Source: Flavobacteriaceae bacterium
GTDB lineage: Bacteria; Bacteroidota; Bacteroidia; Flavobacteriales; Flavobacteriaceae
Direction of reading: 5' to 3'
Length of the DNA stretch: 64,000 bases
NCBI GenBank assembly: GCA_947456815.1
Contig: CANGTL010000009.1
Coordinates: 1-64,000 of the forward strand
Shown here: positions 18,810 through 27,241 of the stretch, one piece after another
Numbering within the stretch: position 1 is the stretch's first letter
Layout: each line of letters starts with the position of its first letter
The notes under the pieces: generated by a model
What the model was told of the DNA's origin: nothing
Seen by the model: the letters and a program-made list of their open reading frames with translations, nothing else
Databases searched by the model: none
Translations under genes and position numbers: made by a program

Positions 18810-19169
18810 CTAAAAGTGAAGAAATGCATCTTCTAAATGTTCGATAATGAACTCATTACCGTTTTTGTGAATGGCTATAATGTCAAATCGCACTTCAACG
18901 TCATAGTCTTTGCTTTGCACAAATTCATTAACTGCTTTGACAAGCAATTGTATTTTTTTGGGCTTTACAAAATCTTGTGGCAAACCGAAATCGGTGCTCG
19001 AACGTGTTTTTACTTCAATGATAGCGAGGGTGTTTCCAATCTTAGCAATTATATCAACCTCCGCTTTTTGAAACGTCCAATTGGTTTCGAGGATTTCGTA
19101 GCCGTTTTTTTGAAGAAAATCTACCGCTAGTTCCTCGCCTTGTTTACCAAGTTCATTGTGTTCAGCCAT
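18810..19169 (-). CDS. YraN/UPF0102 family nuclease-like protein
   Basis: The 119-residue protein opens with LGKQGEELAVDFLQKNGYEIL and has NWTFQKAEVDIIAK and LAIIEVKTRSS, the conserved core of the UPF0102 (YraN) family. The E...D...EVK layout is that of a PD-(D/E)XK nuclease or Holliday-junction-resolvase-like fold. Substrate and role are not established. Family length is about 115-125 residues, so it is complete. It is followed on the same strand by the secreted metalloprotease gene and preceded by the LD-carboxypeptidase gene. Confidence 0.9.
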   Translation of the reverse strand: MAEHNELGKQGEELAVDFLQKNGYEILETNWTFQKAEVDIIAKIGNTLAIIEVKTRSSTDFGLPQDFVKPKKIQLLVKAVNEFVQSKDYDVEVRFDIIAIHKNGNEFIIEHLEDAFLHF

Positions 19170-19210
19170 TTTTTGAGATTATAAGATTGTACGACTGCAA
19201 GATTTTTAGA

Positions 19211-20185
19211 TTATTCGAATTTGACGGTGCTTCCCTTTGTAGTAACATCAACACTTACGGTTTTCCCTAATATCAAAGTGCGATTGTCTTTGATATGGCC
19301 TGCTGGGAAATTATAAATAATCGGAAACTTATAGTCTTTTAGAACATCTTGGATAATTTGTAGCGCATCTTTTCCCCACGCGATTTCATTGTCGTTCATG
19401 CTGGTCATACCGCCCACAATGACCGCTTTTACGCCGTCGAAGTAACCATTGCGTTTGAGGTTCATCATCATGCGGTCGATGTGGTATAAGTACTCGTCGA
19501 GGTCTTCAATAAACAGGATTTTTCCTTTATAATCGACTTCGGATTTGGAACCGATGATGCTGTACAGGACCGACAAGTTGCCGCCGACGATTTCACCCTT
19601 TGCCGAGCCTTTGACATTATATTCGTGGGATGAAATCGTATAAGTTAATTTTTCTCCGAACAAGGCTTTTCGAAAAGAATCTAACACTTCCGGATTAGCA
19701 GTTCCCGCATTCAACGCCATAAAAGAATGCATGGTTTCAATGCCCATATTATTGATGTGACTGTGCAACACGGTCATGTCGCTAAAACCACAGACCCATT
19801 TGGGTTTTTTCTTAAAATTGGTGAAGTCGATGCGGTCTATAATTCGAACGGTTCCGTATCCGCCTTTTGCCGCCCAGATGGCTTTTATTTTGGGATTGTC
19901 GATCATTTCTTGAAAATCGGTAGCCCGCAACCAATCTGGTCCCGCCAATTGGTTTTCTTCTTTGCCGATGGTTTTGCCAATCACCACGTGCAAGCCCCAA
20001 CTTTCGAGTAACTTAATCGCTGGTTGTAAAGAAGCTAGGTCCGCTTTTCTGGCTGTGGCGAGGATTCCGATGGTATCGCCTTTTTGTAAAAATTCGGGTG
20101 TAATCATTTTGCGTTGTGCTTGAGTGGTTTGAAATAGGAAAAGTCCAAATAAGAGGATTCGAAAAAAAGGTCTTGGATTTTTCAT
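19211..20185 (-). CDS. LD-carboxypeptidase (peptidase family S66)
   Basis: The 324-residue protein has an N-terminal signal segment (FFRILLFGLFLFQTTQAQ) and the S66 features: LKGDTIGILATA-like start (KGDTIGILATARKA), nucleophile Ser135 in CGFSDMT, Glu227 in LFIEDLDE and His297 in PAGHIKD. The family removes the terminal D-alanine from tetrapeptides of peptidoglycan. Known LdcA enzymes are cytoplasmic and act in recycling, so a signal peptide makes a periplasmic or membrane-attached version, which is common in Bacteroidota. A -7 element TATATTTG lies at 20202-20209, next to a heptamer repeat tract. Confidence 0.87.
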   Translation of the reverse strand: MKNPRPFFRILLFGLFLFQTTQAQRKMITPEFLQKGDTIGILATARKADLASLQPAIKLLESWGLHVVIGKTIGKEENQLAGPDWLRATDFQEMIDNPKIKAIWAAKGGYGTVRIIDRIDFTNFKKKPKWVCGFSDMTVLHSHINNMGIETMHSFMALNAGTANPEVLDSFRKALFGEKLTYTISSHEYNVKGSAKGEIVGGNLSVLYSIIGSKSEVDYKGKILFIEDLDEYLYHIDRMMMNLKRNGYFDGVKAVIVGGMTSMNDNEIAWGKDALQIIQDVLKDYKFPIIYNFPAGHIKDNRTLILGKTVSVDVTTKGSTVKFE

Positions 20186-20201
20186 GTTGATAATGTTGAA
20201 A

Positions 20202-20209
20202 CAAATATA
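20202..20209 (-). promoter_or_regulatory. -7 element (TATATTTG) of the LD-carboxypeptidase gene
   Basis: On the minus strand TATATTTG lies 16 bases upstream of the start codon. No TTG is found at the normal -33 distance; that place is taken by the heptamer repeats at 20214-20240. Confidence 0.55.
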
Positions 20210-20213
20210 AAAT

Positions 20214-20240
20214 AATTGATAATTGATAATTGATAATTGA
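20214..20240. repeat. Heptamer tandem repeat (AATTGAT)n
   Basis: Three exact AATTGAT units plus a fourth with six matching bases occupy 20214-20240. The tract lies exactly where the -33 region of the minus-strand promoter would be, so a change in copy number would alter promoter spacing. Confidence 0.85.
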
Positions 20241-20266
20241 CCATTATTAATTTGAAACGGATTGCT

Positions 20267-20346
20267 CTAGCCCCGATAGGAACGGTATCCTTTTGTGCCG
20301 GTGTTCGGCGCAAAAGATTTAGTGGATAGCGGGAACTAGCTCCTAA
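20267..20346. repeat. Intergenic palindromic repeat, family A, copy 2
   Basis: A short copy running from TAGCCCCGATAGGAACGG to GCGGGAACTAGCTCCTAA. Its core is a hairpin with stem CTTTTGTGCCG and CGGCGCAAAAG. It lies between the divergent LD-carboxypeptidase and metG genes, 59 bases before metG. Confidence 0.8.
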
Positions 20347-20377
20347 TAAAATCCATAAAACTCTCGAATGTATTGCT

Positions 20378-20385
20378 TATTTTTG
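20378..20385 (+). promoter_or_regulatory. -7 element (TATTTTTG) of metG
   Basis: TATTTTTG fits TANNTTTG and lies 19 bases before the metG start codon. No good -33 TTG was found. Confidence 0.5.
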
Positions 20386-20404
20386 CAGTCAATTTGAATT
20401 ACTT

Positions 20405-22465
20405 ATGTTACAAAATCCAAAAAGATATACCATTACTGCTGCATTGCCTTATACCAACGGACCGATTCACATTGGGCATTTGGCGGGCGTTTACGTTCCT
20501 TCTGATATTTATTCGCGTTACTTGCGTTTGCTAGGAAAAGACGTGGCATTTATTTGCGGGAGCGATGAACACGGTGTTGCAATCTCGATGAAAGCCAAAA
20601 AGGAAGGAATCACGCCCCAGCAAGTCATTGATAAATATGACACCATTATTCGGAAATCATTTGTTGATTTTGGGATTTCGTTTGATAATTATTCGAGAAC
20701 TTCTTCTAAAATTCACCATGAAACGGCTTCGGCATTTTTTAAGAAATTATACGACGACGGAAAATTTATAGAAGAAGTCACTGAGCAATTGTACGACGAG
20801 AAAGCCGATCAGTTTTTGGCAGATCGATTTGTAATTGGAACTTGCCCGAAATGCGGGAATGAAGAAGCGTATGGCGATCAGTGCGAGAAATGCGGCTCGA
20901 CGTGGAATGCAACCGATTTGATCAATCCGAAATCGACTATTACAGGAACTACTCCTATTTTGAAAGCCACGAAACATTGGTTTTTGCCTTTAGATCAATA
21001 TGATGCTTTTTTAAGACAATGGATTTTGGTGGATCATGCCAAAGACTGGAAAACGAATGTCTTGGGTCAAGTAAAATCTTGGCTAGACGACGGATTGAAA
21101 CCTCGTGCAGTTACTCGCGATCTAGATTGGGGAATAGATGTGCCTGTTGAAGGTGCCGTTGGGAAAAAATTATATGTATGGTTTGACGCGCCAATTGGTT
21201 ATATTTCTTCAACCAAAGAATGGGCAGCTCATGAAGGAAAAGACTGGGAGCCATACTGGAAAAGTGAAGATACAAAGCTGGTACATTTTATAGGAAAAGA
21301 CAATATTGTTTTTCACTGCGTGATTTTTCCTGCCATGTTGAAGGCGGAAGGAAGTTATATTTTGCCTGACAATGTTCCGGCGAATGAGTTTTTGAATTTG
21401 GAAGGCAATAAATTGTCGACTTCAAAAAATTGGGCGGTTTGGTTGCATGAATATTTGGAAGATTTTCCTGGGCAGCAAGATGTGTTGCGTTATGCTTTAA
21501 CATCGAATGCGCCTGAAACCAAAGACAATGATTTTACTTGGAAAGATTTTCAAGCGAGAAATAATAATGAATTAGCTGCAATTTTCGGGAATTTTATTAA
21601 TCGTGTCGTGGTTTTGACGAATAAATACTATGATGGAATTGTGCCTCAACCAAACGCTTTTTCGGAAGTTGACGAGCAAACTTTAAAGGAACTAAAGGCT
21701 TATCCTGCGGTGATTTCAAGTTCGATTGAACGCTATCGTTTTAGAGAAGCTTTGGGCGAATTGATGAATGTAGCGCGGTTAGGCAATAAATATTTGGCGG
21801 ATGAAGAACCGTGGAAAATGGTCAAGACCGATCCGGAGAGAGTACAAACGCAAATGTATGTAGCCTTGCAAATAGCATCTGCTTTGCGTGTTTTATGTGA
21901 GCCTTTTTTACCATTTACCGCTGGGAAATTGGATGTCATTCTCAACCAGACCCACCATGGAAAAAGCTGGAGCGACGTGTCAGAACAATCCGAATTGATT
22001 GCGGTTGGACACAAAATTGGTGCGGCAGAAATCTTGTTTTCACAGATTGAAGACGAACAAATTCAGAAGCAAATTGACAAATTGGAAGCTACAAAAACTG
22101 CGAATAGTATGGAAAACAAAACGATGACGGCCCAAAAAGAATTGATCCAGTTTGAGGATTTCTCCAAAATGGATTTGCGCGTTGGAACTATTCTAGAAGC
22201 AGAGAAAATGCCGAAAGCCAATAAACTTTTGGTGTTGAAAGTAGATACAGGAATTGATGTCCGAACCATCGTGTCTGGCATTGCAGAGAGTTTTTCTCCT
22301 GAAGAAGTTGTTGGGAAAAAAGTCACAGTTTTAGTCAACTTAGCGCCTCGAAATTTGCGCGGCGTAGAAAGCCAAGGCATGATTTTGATGACGAACGATG
22401 TAGATGGAAAGTTGGTTTTTGTGAATCCAGATGCGGACGTCGAGAATGGGGAGACGATAAATTAG
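20405..22465 (+). CDS. metG: Methionine--tRNA ligase
   Basis: The 686-residue class I synthetase has the HIGH motif (residues 22-25), a zinc knuckle with CPKCGNEE and CEKCG (about 145-165), a KMSKS variant KLSTSK (near 336), the anticodon-binding helical domain, and a C-terminal tRNA-binding (EMAP/Trbp111-like) domain starting near [18 protein letters not shown] (about 580). It charges tRNA(Met) and initiator tRNA with methionine in the cytoplasm. Length matches the dimeric long form. It is followed by a HAD hydrolase gene 74 bases later, after a small inverted repeat. Confidence 0.97.
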   Translation: MLQNPKRYTITAALPYTNGPIHIGHLAGVYVPSDIYSRYLRLLGKDVAFICGSDEHGVAISMKAKKEGITPQQVIDKYDTIIRKSFVDFGISFDNYSRTSSKIHHETASAFFKKLYDDGKFIEEVTEQLYDEKADQFLADRFVIGTCPKCGNEEAYGDQCEKCGSTWNATDLINPKSTITGTTPILKATKHWFLPLDQYDAFLRQWILVDHAKDWKTNVLGQVKSWLDDGLKPRAVTRDLDWGIDVPVEGAVGKKLYVWFDAPIGYISSTKEWAAHEGKDWEPYWKSEDTKLVHFIGKDNIVFHCVIFPAMLKAEGSYILPDNVPANEFLNLEGNKLSTSKNWAVWLHEYLEDFPGQQDVLRYALTSNAPETKDNDFTWKDFQARNNNELAAIFGNFINRVVVLTNKYYDGIVPQPNAFSEVDEQTLKELKAYPAVISSSIERYRFREALGELMNVARLGNKYLADEEPWKMVKTDPERVQTQMYVALQIASALRVLCEPFLPFTAGKLDVILNQTHHGKSWSDVSEQSELIAVGHKIGAAEILFSQIEDEQIQKQIDKLEATKTANSMENKTMTAQKELIQFEDFSKMDLRVGTILEAEKMPKANKLLVLKVDTGIDVRTIVSGIAESFSPEEVVGKKVTVLVNLAPRNLRGVESQGMILMTNDVDGKLVFVNPDADVENGETIN

Positions 22466-22473
22466 AGGTTAGC

Positions 22474-22525
22474 CACAAATGCATAAATTGTTTGTAAGGA
22501 AATAAGATTCGTGCATTCGTGGCAA
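22474..22525. repeat. Short interspersed inverted repeat (GCCACAAATGCAT family)
   Basis: GCCACAAATGCATAAAT on the left and ATTCGTGCATTCGTGGC on the right are imperfect inverted copies between metG and the HAD gene. The right arm ends about 15 bases before the HAD start codon. The GCCACAAA end resembles the ends of the CGCAAAG repeats at 44527, 53683, 50408 and 56252. Confidence 0.65.
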
Positions 22526-22539
22526 AATAACAAAATAAG

Positions 22540-23238
22540 ATGAATTTAAAAGTAATTGCTTTCGACGCTGATGACACTTTGTTTGTCAATGAACCCTATT
22601 TTCAAGAAACTGAAGAAAAATTTTGTGCTTTGATGAGCGATTATTTGTCGCATCAAGGCTTGTCTCAAGAATTGTTTAAGACTGAAATTGCCAATTTAGA
22701 CTTATATGGCTATGGCATCAAAGGATACATACTTTCGATGATTGAAGCTGCGATGCGGATTTCAAATAATACGATTTCGTTGGAAGTGATTGAAAAAATT
22801 ATTGTTTTGGGAAAAGAGCTGCTGCAAAAACCAATCGAACTTTTGGATGGTGTCGAAGATACTTTGAAAGCGCTACATGGAAAATACAAATTGGTAGTTG
22901 CAACTAAAGGTGATTTGAAAGATCAACAACGCAAGTTGCACGATTCGGGTTTAGGCCCTTATTTTCACCACATAGAGGTGATGGCGGACAAGCAAGAACT
23001 CAACTATCAAAAACTGCTGAAACGTTTAGAAATAGCACCAAATGAGTTTTTTATGATCGGGAATTCTTTAAAATCTGATGTGCTTCCTGTTTTAGCAATT
23101 GGCGGACATGCGGTTCATATTCCTTTTCACACGACTTGGGAACACGAAAAAATTAGTCACAAAGTAGAACATCCCAATTTTAGAACTCTAGAACAGATAT
23201 CAGATGTCTTGCCTTTATTGTTGAAAGGTCGTCAATAA
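22540..23238 (+). CDS. HAD-superfamily hydrolase
   Basis: The 232-residue protein has HAD motif I FDADDT with nucleophile Asp9 and general acid Asp11, motif II VVATKGD (near 126), a lysine-bearing region and motif III/IV FMIGNSLKSDVLP (near 172-184) with acidic residues for Mg2+. It is a phosphatase or phosphotransferase of the YjjG/PhnX-type with a helical cap between motifs I and II. The substrate is not predictable. It follows metG on the same strand and its 3' end overlaps the convergent secreted-protein gene by 7 bases. Confidence 0.88.
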   Translation: MNLKVIAFDADDTLFVNEPYFQETEEKFCALMSDYLSHQGLSQELFKTEIANLDLYGYGIKGYILSMIEAAMRISNNTISLEVIEKIIVLGKELLQKPIELLDGVEDTLKALHGKYKLVVATKGDLKDQQRKLHDSGLGPYFHHIEVMADKQELNYQKLLKRLEIAPNEFFMIGNSLKSDVLPVLAIGGHAVHIPFHTTWEHEKISHKVEHPNFRTLEQISDVLPLLLKGRQ

Positions 23239-23663
23239 ATGTAAGTCCAATTTAGTCCGTCACTTATAACGGTTATCGTTCTATTGTTATCATCATACAT
23301 ATAAATTGAAGTTGCACCCGCAGTAGTTTTTCCTTTCCCGAACAACAATCCGGCTGGTGTAGTCAATTTTGCAGTATTAGTGTCATTAATATTTCTGAGA
23401 ATATACATTCGTCCAGGAAAAGCAATCGGACTTGGCAATACAAATTCTTGGTCCGTGGCCTGCGGATTTAGGGACAAGTAAAATCCATCGCTGATAGCCG
23501 TTGGCGAACCACTTCCCACAAGAATAAATGTTTTTACTGACACATTTCCGTTGATGTCTAAAGTACTTAGTGGATTGGTCGTATTTATTCCAACTTGAGA
23601 AAAACCATAATTTGAACTAAAAATAACAGACAAAACAATAAGGAAAGGCAGCACTTTTTTCAT
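23232..23663 (-). CDS. Secreted protein with VGINTTNP surface-protein motif
   Basis: Taking the ATG at 23663 gives 143 residues with a clean signal peptide (KKVLPFLIVLSVIFSSNYGFSQ). The mature start VGINTTNPLSTLDINGNVSV is a motif seen at the head of many Bacteroidota secreted proteins, and the rest is beta-rich with polar repeats. Such proteins resemble tail-fibre or adhesin heads, but this one lacks a long C-terminal part. It is too short to carry a T9SS sorting tail. The function is unknown. Confidence 0.7.
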   Translation of the reverse strand: MKKVLPFLIVLSVIFSSNYGFSQVGINTTNPLSTLDINGNVSVKTFILVGSGSPTAISDGFYLSLNPQATDQEFVLPSPIAFPGRMYILRNINDTNTAKLTTPAGLLFGKGKTTAGATSIYMYDDNNRTITVISDGLNWTYIY

Positions 23664-23748
23664 AACGTAGTTGTGTATTAAAAAATCGCACAAATAAAGA
23701 TATTTAATTTAATGCAATAAAAACGCCTCGAAAAAAAACAATTCTCAC

Positions 23749-23762
23749 CGAAAACGTTTTCG
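23749..23762. promoter_or_regulatory. Perfect 14-bp palindrome CGAAAACGTTTTCG
   Basis: A perfect 14-bp dyad with a central CG, of the type bound by LacI-family regulators, lies 86 bases upstream of the secreted-protein gene and beyond the ssb terminator. It is a possible operator; no regulator gene is nearby. Confidence 0.4.
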
Positions 23763-23806
23763 TGTTGACAACTTTTTATGAAACATGTTAAAAAGACAAA
23801 AAAAAA

Positions 23807-23847
23807 TCAAACGCCACAGTATTGCAAAACAACATTGCAGCGTTTGA
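23807..23847 (-). terminator. Terminator of ssb
   Basis: TCAAACGC and GCGTTTGA form the outer stem, and on the minus strand a run of nine T follows. The loop contains a second small hairpin (TGCAA and TTGCA). It lies 10 bases after the ssb stop. Confidence 0.75.
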
Positions 23848-23857
23848 ATAATTAAAT

Positions 23858-24190
23858 CTACTTACCTAGTAACAATAATTCAGAAACCACTATTTCGGTT
23901 ACATACTTTTTGTCACCATTTTTGTCGTCGTACGAACGGTGTCTTAACTTTCCTTCTACTGCAATTTCTTTTCCTTTAGTTACATATTTTTCTACAATTT
24001 CTGCTGTTTTCCCCCACGCCGTAATGCGATGCCACTGGGTTTCTTCTACTTTTTCTCCTTTTTCGTTTTTGTACGTCTCGTTAGTGGCAATGGTTAGATT
24101 GGCCAGCTTTTTATTTCCTTCGAAAGATTTAATTTCAGGATCTTGTCCAACGTGTCCAATTAGATGGACTTGATTTCTTAGTGTACTCAT
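23858..24190 (-). CDS. ssb: Single-stranded DNA-binding protein
   Basis: The 110-residue protein is an OB-fold SSB: MSTLRNQVHLIGHVGQDPE at the start, then LANLTIATNETYKN and WHRITAWGKTAEIVEKYV. It lacks the long disordered tail and acidic C-terminal tip (DDDIPF type) of the main replication SSB, ending at SELLLLGK. This suggests an accessory SSB rather than the essential one, perhaps for recombination or uptake. It binds single-stranded DNA, probably as a tetramer. A terminator follows it. Confidence 0.9.
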   Translation of the reverse strand: MSTLRNQVHLIGHVGQDPEIKSFEGNKKLANLTIATNETYKNEKGEKVEETQWHRITAWGKTAEIVEKYVTKGKEIAVEGKLRHRSYDDKNGDKKYVTEIVVSELLLLGK

Positions 24191-24287
24191 GGCTTTTAAA
24201 AATTAAATTTATTGTCATTTGATTATTGTCAATGCATTTAGAATTGACGATGCGAAGTTGAAAAATTCACCAGTTAATAGTCGGTTG

Positions 24288-24328
24288 GTAACCGTTTAAT
24301 TTCGGTTGTAACTATTTGTAACCGTTTG
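24288..24328 (+). promoter_or_regulatory. Phased direct repeats GTAAC upstream of a promoter
   Basis: GTAAC occurs at 24288, 24308 and 24318, offsets of 20 and 10 bases that place all three on one face of the helix; two are followed by CGTTT. The last one abuts the -33 TTG (24326-24328). This is a plausible activator or repressor site. Confidence 0.4.
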
Positions 24329-24354
24329 CAAATGAATTTTAATTATTATATTTG
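24326..24354 (+). promoter_or_regulatory. Promoter TTG-N18-TATATTTG
   Basis: TTG (24326-24328) and TATATTTG (24347-24354) form a good promoter. It leaves a leader of about 120 bases before the zinc-ribbon gene, in which I see no terminator-like or riboswitch structure. It could drive the five-gene run to 30931. Confidence 0.65.
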
Positions 24355-24483
24355 AGTGGTTTTAAAGATAAATCTAGCCTGTTCTGTTAAGTCATCGACT
24401 GTCAGAATCATGTGCGTTTTCATTTTTAGAATTTGTGCAGAAAGACCTTTTCAAATCCATATAGTAATATAAATTTATAAGCC

Positions 24484-24837
24484 ATGAAAAACTGTTTAGA
24501 GTGCGGTGATGCCATTGCAGGCCGCGAAGACAAAAAATTTTGCTGTGACTGCTGCAGAAATAGCTACAACAACAAAATAAACAAAGACACCAATAATTAC
24601 ATGCGTAATATCAATAACAAATTGCGCAAGAATTACCGGATTCTTTCAGAATTAAATACCGATAAAAAGACAAAAACAACAAAAACCAAACTACTAAATA
24701 AAGGATTTGATTTTGAATTTTACACCAATCAACTTCAAACCAAAACCGGAAAAACCTACTATTTTGTGTACAATCAAGGCTACTTGAACTTAGATAAACA
24801 GCTGTTTGTTTTGGTAAAAAGAGACTTTAATACATAA
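24484..24837 (+). CDS. Small zinc-ribbon protein
   Basis: The 117-residue protein begins with a compact zinc ribbon: CLECG (Cys4, Cys7) and FCCDCC (Cys20-24). A basic, asparagine/lysine-rich helix follows (NYMRNINNKLRKNYRIL), then a short beta domain ending in KTGKTYYFVYNQGYL. It resembles zinc-ribbon proteins widespread in Flavobacteriia that have no assigned role; the basic region would suit nucleic-acid binding. It is first in a run of five genes and lies 13 bases before the M28 peptidase gene. Confidence 0.7.
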   Translation: MKNCLECGDAIAGREDKKFCCDCCRNSYNNKINKDTNNYMRNINNKLRKNYRILSELNTDKKTKTTKTKLLNKGFDFEFYTNQLQTKTGKTYYFVYNQGYLNLDKQLFVLVKRDFNT

Positions 24838-24850
24838 TGATGTTATTGCT

Positions 24851-27241
24851 ATGAAAAAAAACAACAATTCTATTCTAGCTGCGGCTTTTATCGCAGTTGT
24901 AGTAGGGATTCTATATTATTCGATGATGCCGAATTGGGTATCGAATTCAACCAGTTTGTCTGAATTTTCGACGAATAAAGCATTAGAACACATCCAGTTT
25001 ATTTCCAAAAAACCCCATTACGTCGGTTCTAAAAACCACTCTGAAGTAGCAAATTATCTTGTTCAAGAATTAGAAAAATTAGGAATAAAACCTCAAATTC
25101 AAGAAGGAACTACACTCACCGAATGGGGCAATTTAGTAAAGTCAAGAAATATTATTGCCCGTATTGACGGTCGAAATCCATCGAAAGCCTTGTTGTTGCT
25201 TTCGCATTACGACAGTGCCCCACATTCTTTTTCAAAAGGCGCCAGCGACGATGCCTCCGGAGTGGCAACAATTCTTGAAGGATTGCGCGCTTTTCTCCAT
25301 CAAGACAAATCGCACAAGAATGACATCATTATTTTGTTCTCAGATGCAGAAGAATTAGGGTTGAATGGTGCGGCTCTTTTTGTTACAAAACATCAATGGG
25401 CAAAAGAAGTTGGGTTGGCCATCAATTTTGAAGCTCGTGGTACTTCTGGTCCAAGTTATATGTTGATGGAAGTGAATCGTGGAAATGCAGTACTTGTTGA
25501 TGGATTTAAGAAAGCAAACCCGAAGTTTCCTGTTTCTAATTCTTTGATGTACAGCATCTACAAAATGCTTCCAAACGACACGGACTTGACTGTTTTTAGA
25601 GAGAAAGGAAAGGTTCAAGGCTTCAATTTTGCCTTTATTGACAATCACTTTAACTATCATACGCAACAAGATTCGTATCAAAATGTGTCACCTAAAACTA
25701 TTGAACATCAAGGCTCGTATCTAATCCCCTTGCTGCGCTATTATTCAAATGCCGATTTGAAGGACTTGGATTCAACTGAAGATTTTATATATTTTAATAT
25801 TCCGTTCTGTTTTGTGACCTATCCTTTTTCGTGGATTTTGAACATGGTGATTGCAGCTTCGATCTTTTTTGCTTTCTTGGTTTTTATTGGGCTAGGGAAG
25901 AAAATCTTAATTGGGAAACATATTCTCAATGGCTTTTTAAATTTATTTGGAACACTGGTAACGACAGGAATTTGCGCCTATTTTGGATGGAACATACTAT
26001 TAGCCGCTTATCCAAGTTATAGCGACATACTTCAAGGATTTACTTATAACGGTCATTATTACATTGCGGCTTTTTCTTTTCTGGCGCTAACGATTAGCTT
26101 TCTTTTTTATTCAAATTCGAATACCACAACTTCAAATTTGAATCAAACAATTGCCCCATTATTTATTTGGCTTTTGATCAATTTTGGAATTGCTTTCTAC
26201 TTGCCTGGAGCCGGGTTTTTTGTCATACCCGTTTGTTTTAGTATATTGATGCTAGCCTATTTTGTACTTACACAAAAAACAAGTCTATTCTTCAATTTGA
26301 TATTCCTTTTACCTGCTATATTTATTTTTCTACCCTTTGTAATACAATTCCCAATCGGATTAGGTTTAAAAATGTTAGCAGGTAGCACCGCGCTATTAGT
26401 GCTAGTGTTTGCACTTCTACTTCCCGTTTTCGGTGCTTTTCCCAATAAGAAACAATGGGCAGCATTTTTCTTTCTAGTGTCACTTGCATTCTTAGTAGCC
26501 GCTCATTTTTCTTCGGATTATACGAGAAAACAAAACAAACCTAATAGTTTACTTTATGTTTTAGATGCTGATAAGAATCAAGCTAAGTGGTTGACTTACG
26601 ACACAAATTTAGATACATGGACCAAACAGTACTTAGGCAACAATCCAAAGGAAAATTCAAAAAATTTATTTGATGATTTGTTTAGCAAATACAATTCTGG
26701 AATCACTTATACCGCTAAAGCGCCTATAAAATCAATTGCTCGGCCTTCCATTTCATTTATTAGAGATTCTGTTGTTGGAAGTTTCCGTTACTTCAAAATT
26801 AAGATCTCACCGAATCGTTTTGTGAATCGATATGATATATTGGCGAATGAAAACATGAATATTTACCATCTTAAAGCAAATGGAGCAAAATCGCTTGATC
26901 AAGAAACCGATTTGTACAAAAGAACATCGTGTCGAGTACTAAGCTATTATGTAGTAGACAATGAGCCACTGCTTTTGGATTTCTGTATTCCGAAAAATAC
27001 GGCCTTGGACATGGATTTGCTCGAGAGTTCGTTTGACTTGATGTACAATCCAGTCTTTAAAATGAGTCCTCGAGAAAACTGGATGATGCCAACACCATTT
27101 GTTCTTACTGATGCGGTAGTGATAAAACAAAAAATTAGACCGACAATACCCAGTGCGCCAAAAACAGTCTTGCCAACCACAAATATGATAATCGCCAAAG
27201 ACAGCACCACACAAAATATTGATACATTAAAAACAAAATGA
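24851..27241 (+). CDS. M28-family membrane aminopeptidase
   Basis: The 796-residue protein has one N-terminal membrane anchor (residues 8-24), an M28 peptidase domain, and a long C-terminal half with about eight membrane helices (about 300-580) plus a final soluble beta domain (about 590-760). Zinc ligands and catalytic residues are visible: His119 and Asp121 in LSHYDS, Asp133 in ASDDAS, Glu167/168 in SDAEELG and Glu194 in NFEARG. It resembles the Fxna/ERMP1-type membrane peptidases. It probably cleaves N-terminal residues from peptides at the outer side of the inner membrane. Its stop overlaps the next start by 4 bases. Confidence 0.88.
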   Translation: MKKNNNSILAAAFIAVVVGILYYSMMPNWVSNSTSLSEFSTNKALEHIQFISKKPHYVGSKNHSEVANYLVQELEKLGIKPQIQEGTTLTEWGNLVKSRNIIARIDGRNPSKALLLLSHYDSAPHSFSKGASDDASGVATILEGLRAFLHQDKSHKNDIIILFSDAEELGLNGAALFVTKHQWAKEVGLAINFEARGTSGPSYMLMEVNRGNAVLVDGFKKANPKFPVSNSLMYSIYKMLPNDTDLTVFREKGKVQGFNFAFIDNHFNYHTQQDSYQNVSPKTIEHQGSYLIPLLRYYSNADLKDLDSTEDFIYFNIPFCFVTYPFSWILNMVIAASIFFAFLVFIGLGKKILIGKHILNGFLNLFGTLVTTGICAYFGWNILLAAYPSYSDILQGFTYNGHYYIAAFSFLALTISFLFYSNSNTTTSNLNQTIAPLFIWLLINFGIAFYLPGAGFFVIPVCFSILMLAYFVLTQKTSLFFNLIFLLPAIFIFLPFVIQFPIGLGLKMLAGSTALLVLVFALLLPVFGAFPNKKQWAAFFFLVSLAFLVAAHFSSDYTRKQNKPNSLLYVLDADKNQAKWLTYDTNLDTWTKQYLGNNPKENSKNLFDDLFSKYNSGITYTAKAPIKSIARPSISFIRDSVVGSFRYFKIKISPNRFVNRYDILANENMNIYHLKANGAKSLDQETDLYKRTSCRVLSYYVVDNEPLLLDFCIPKNTALDMDLLESSFDLMYNPVFKMSPRENWMMPTPFVLTDAVVIKQKIRPTIPSAPKTVLPTTNMIIAKDSTTQNIDTLKTK

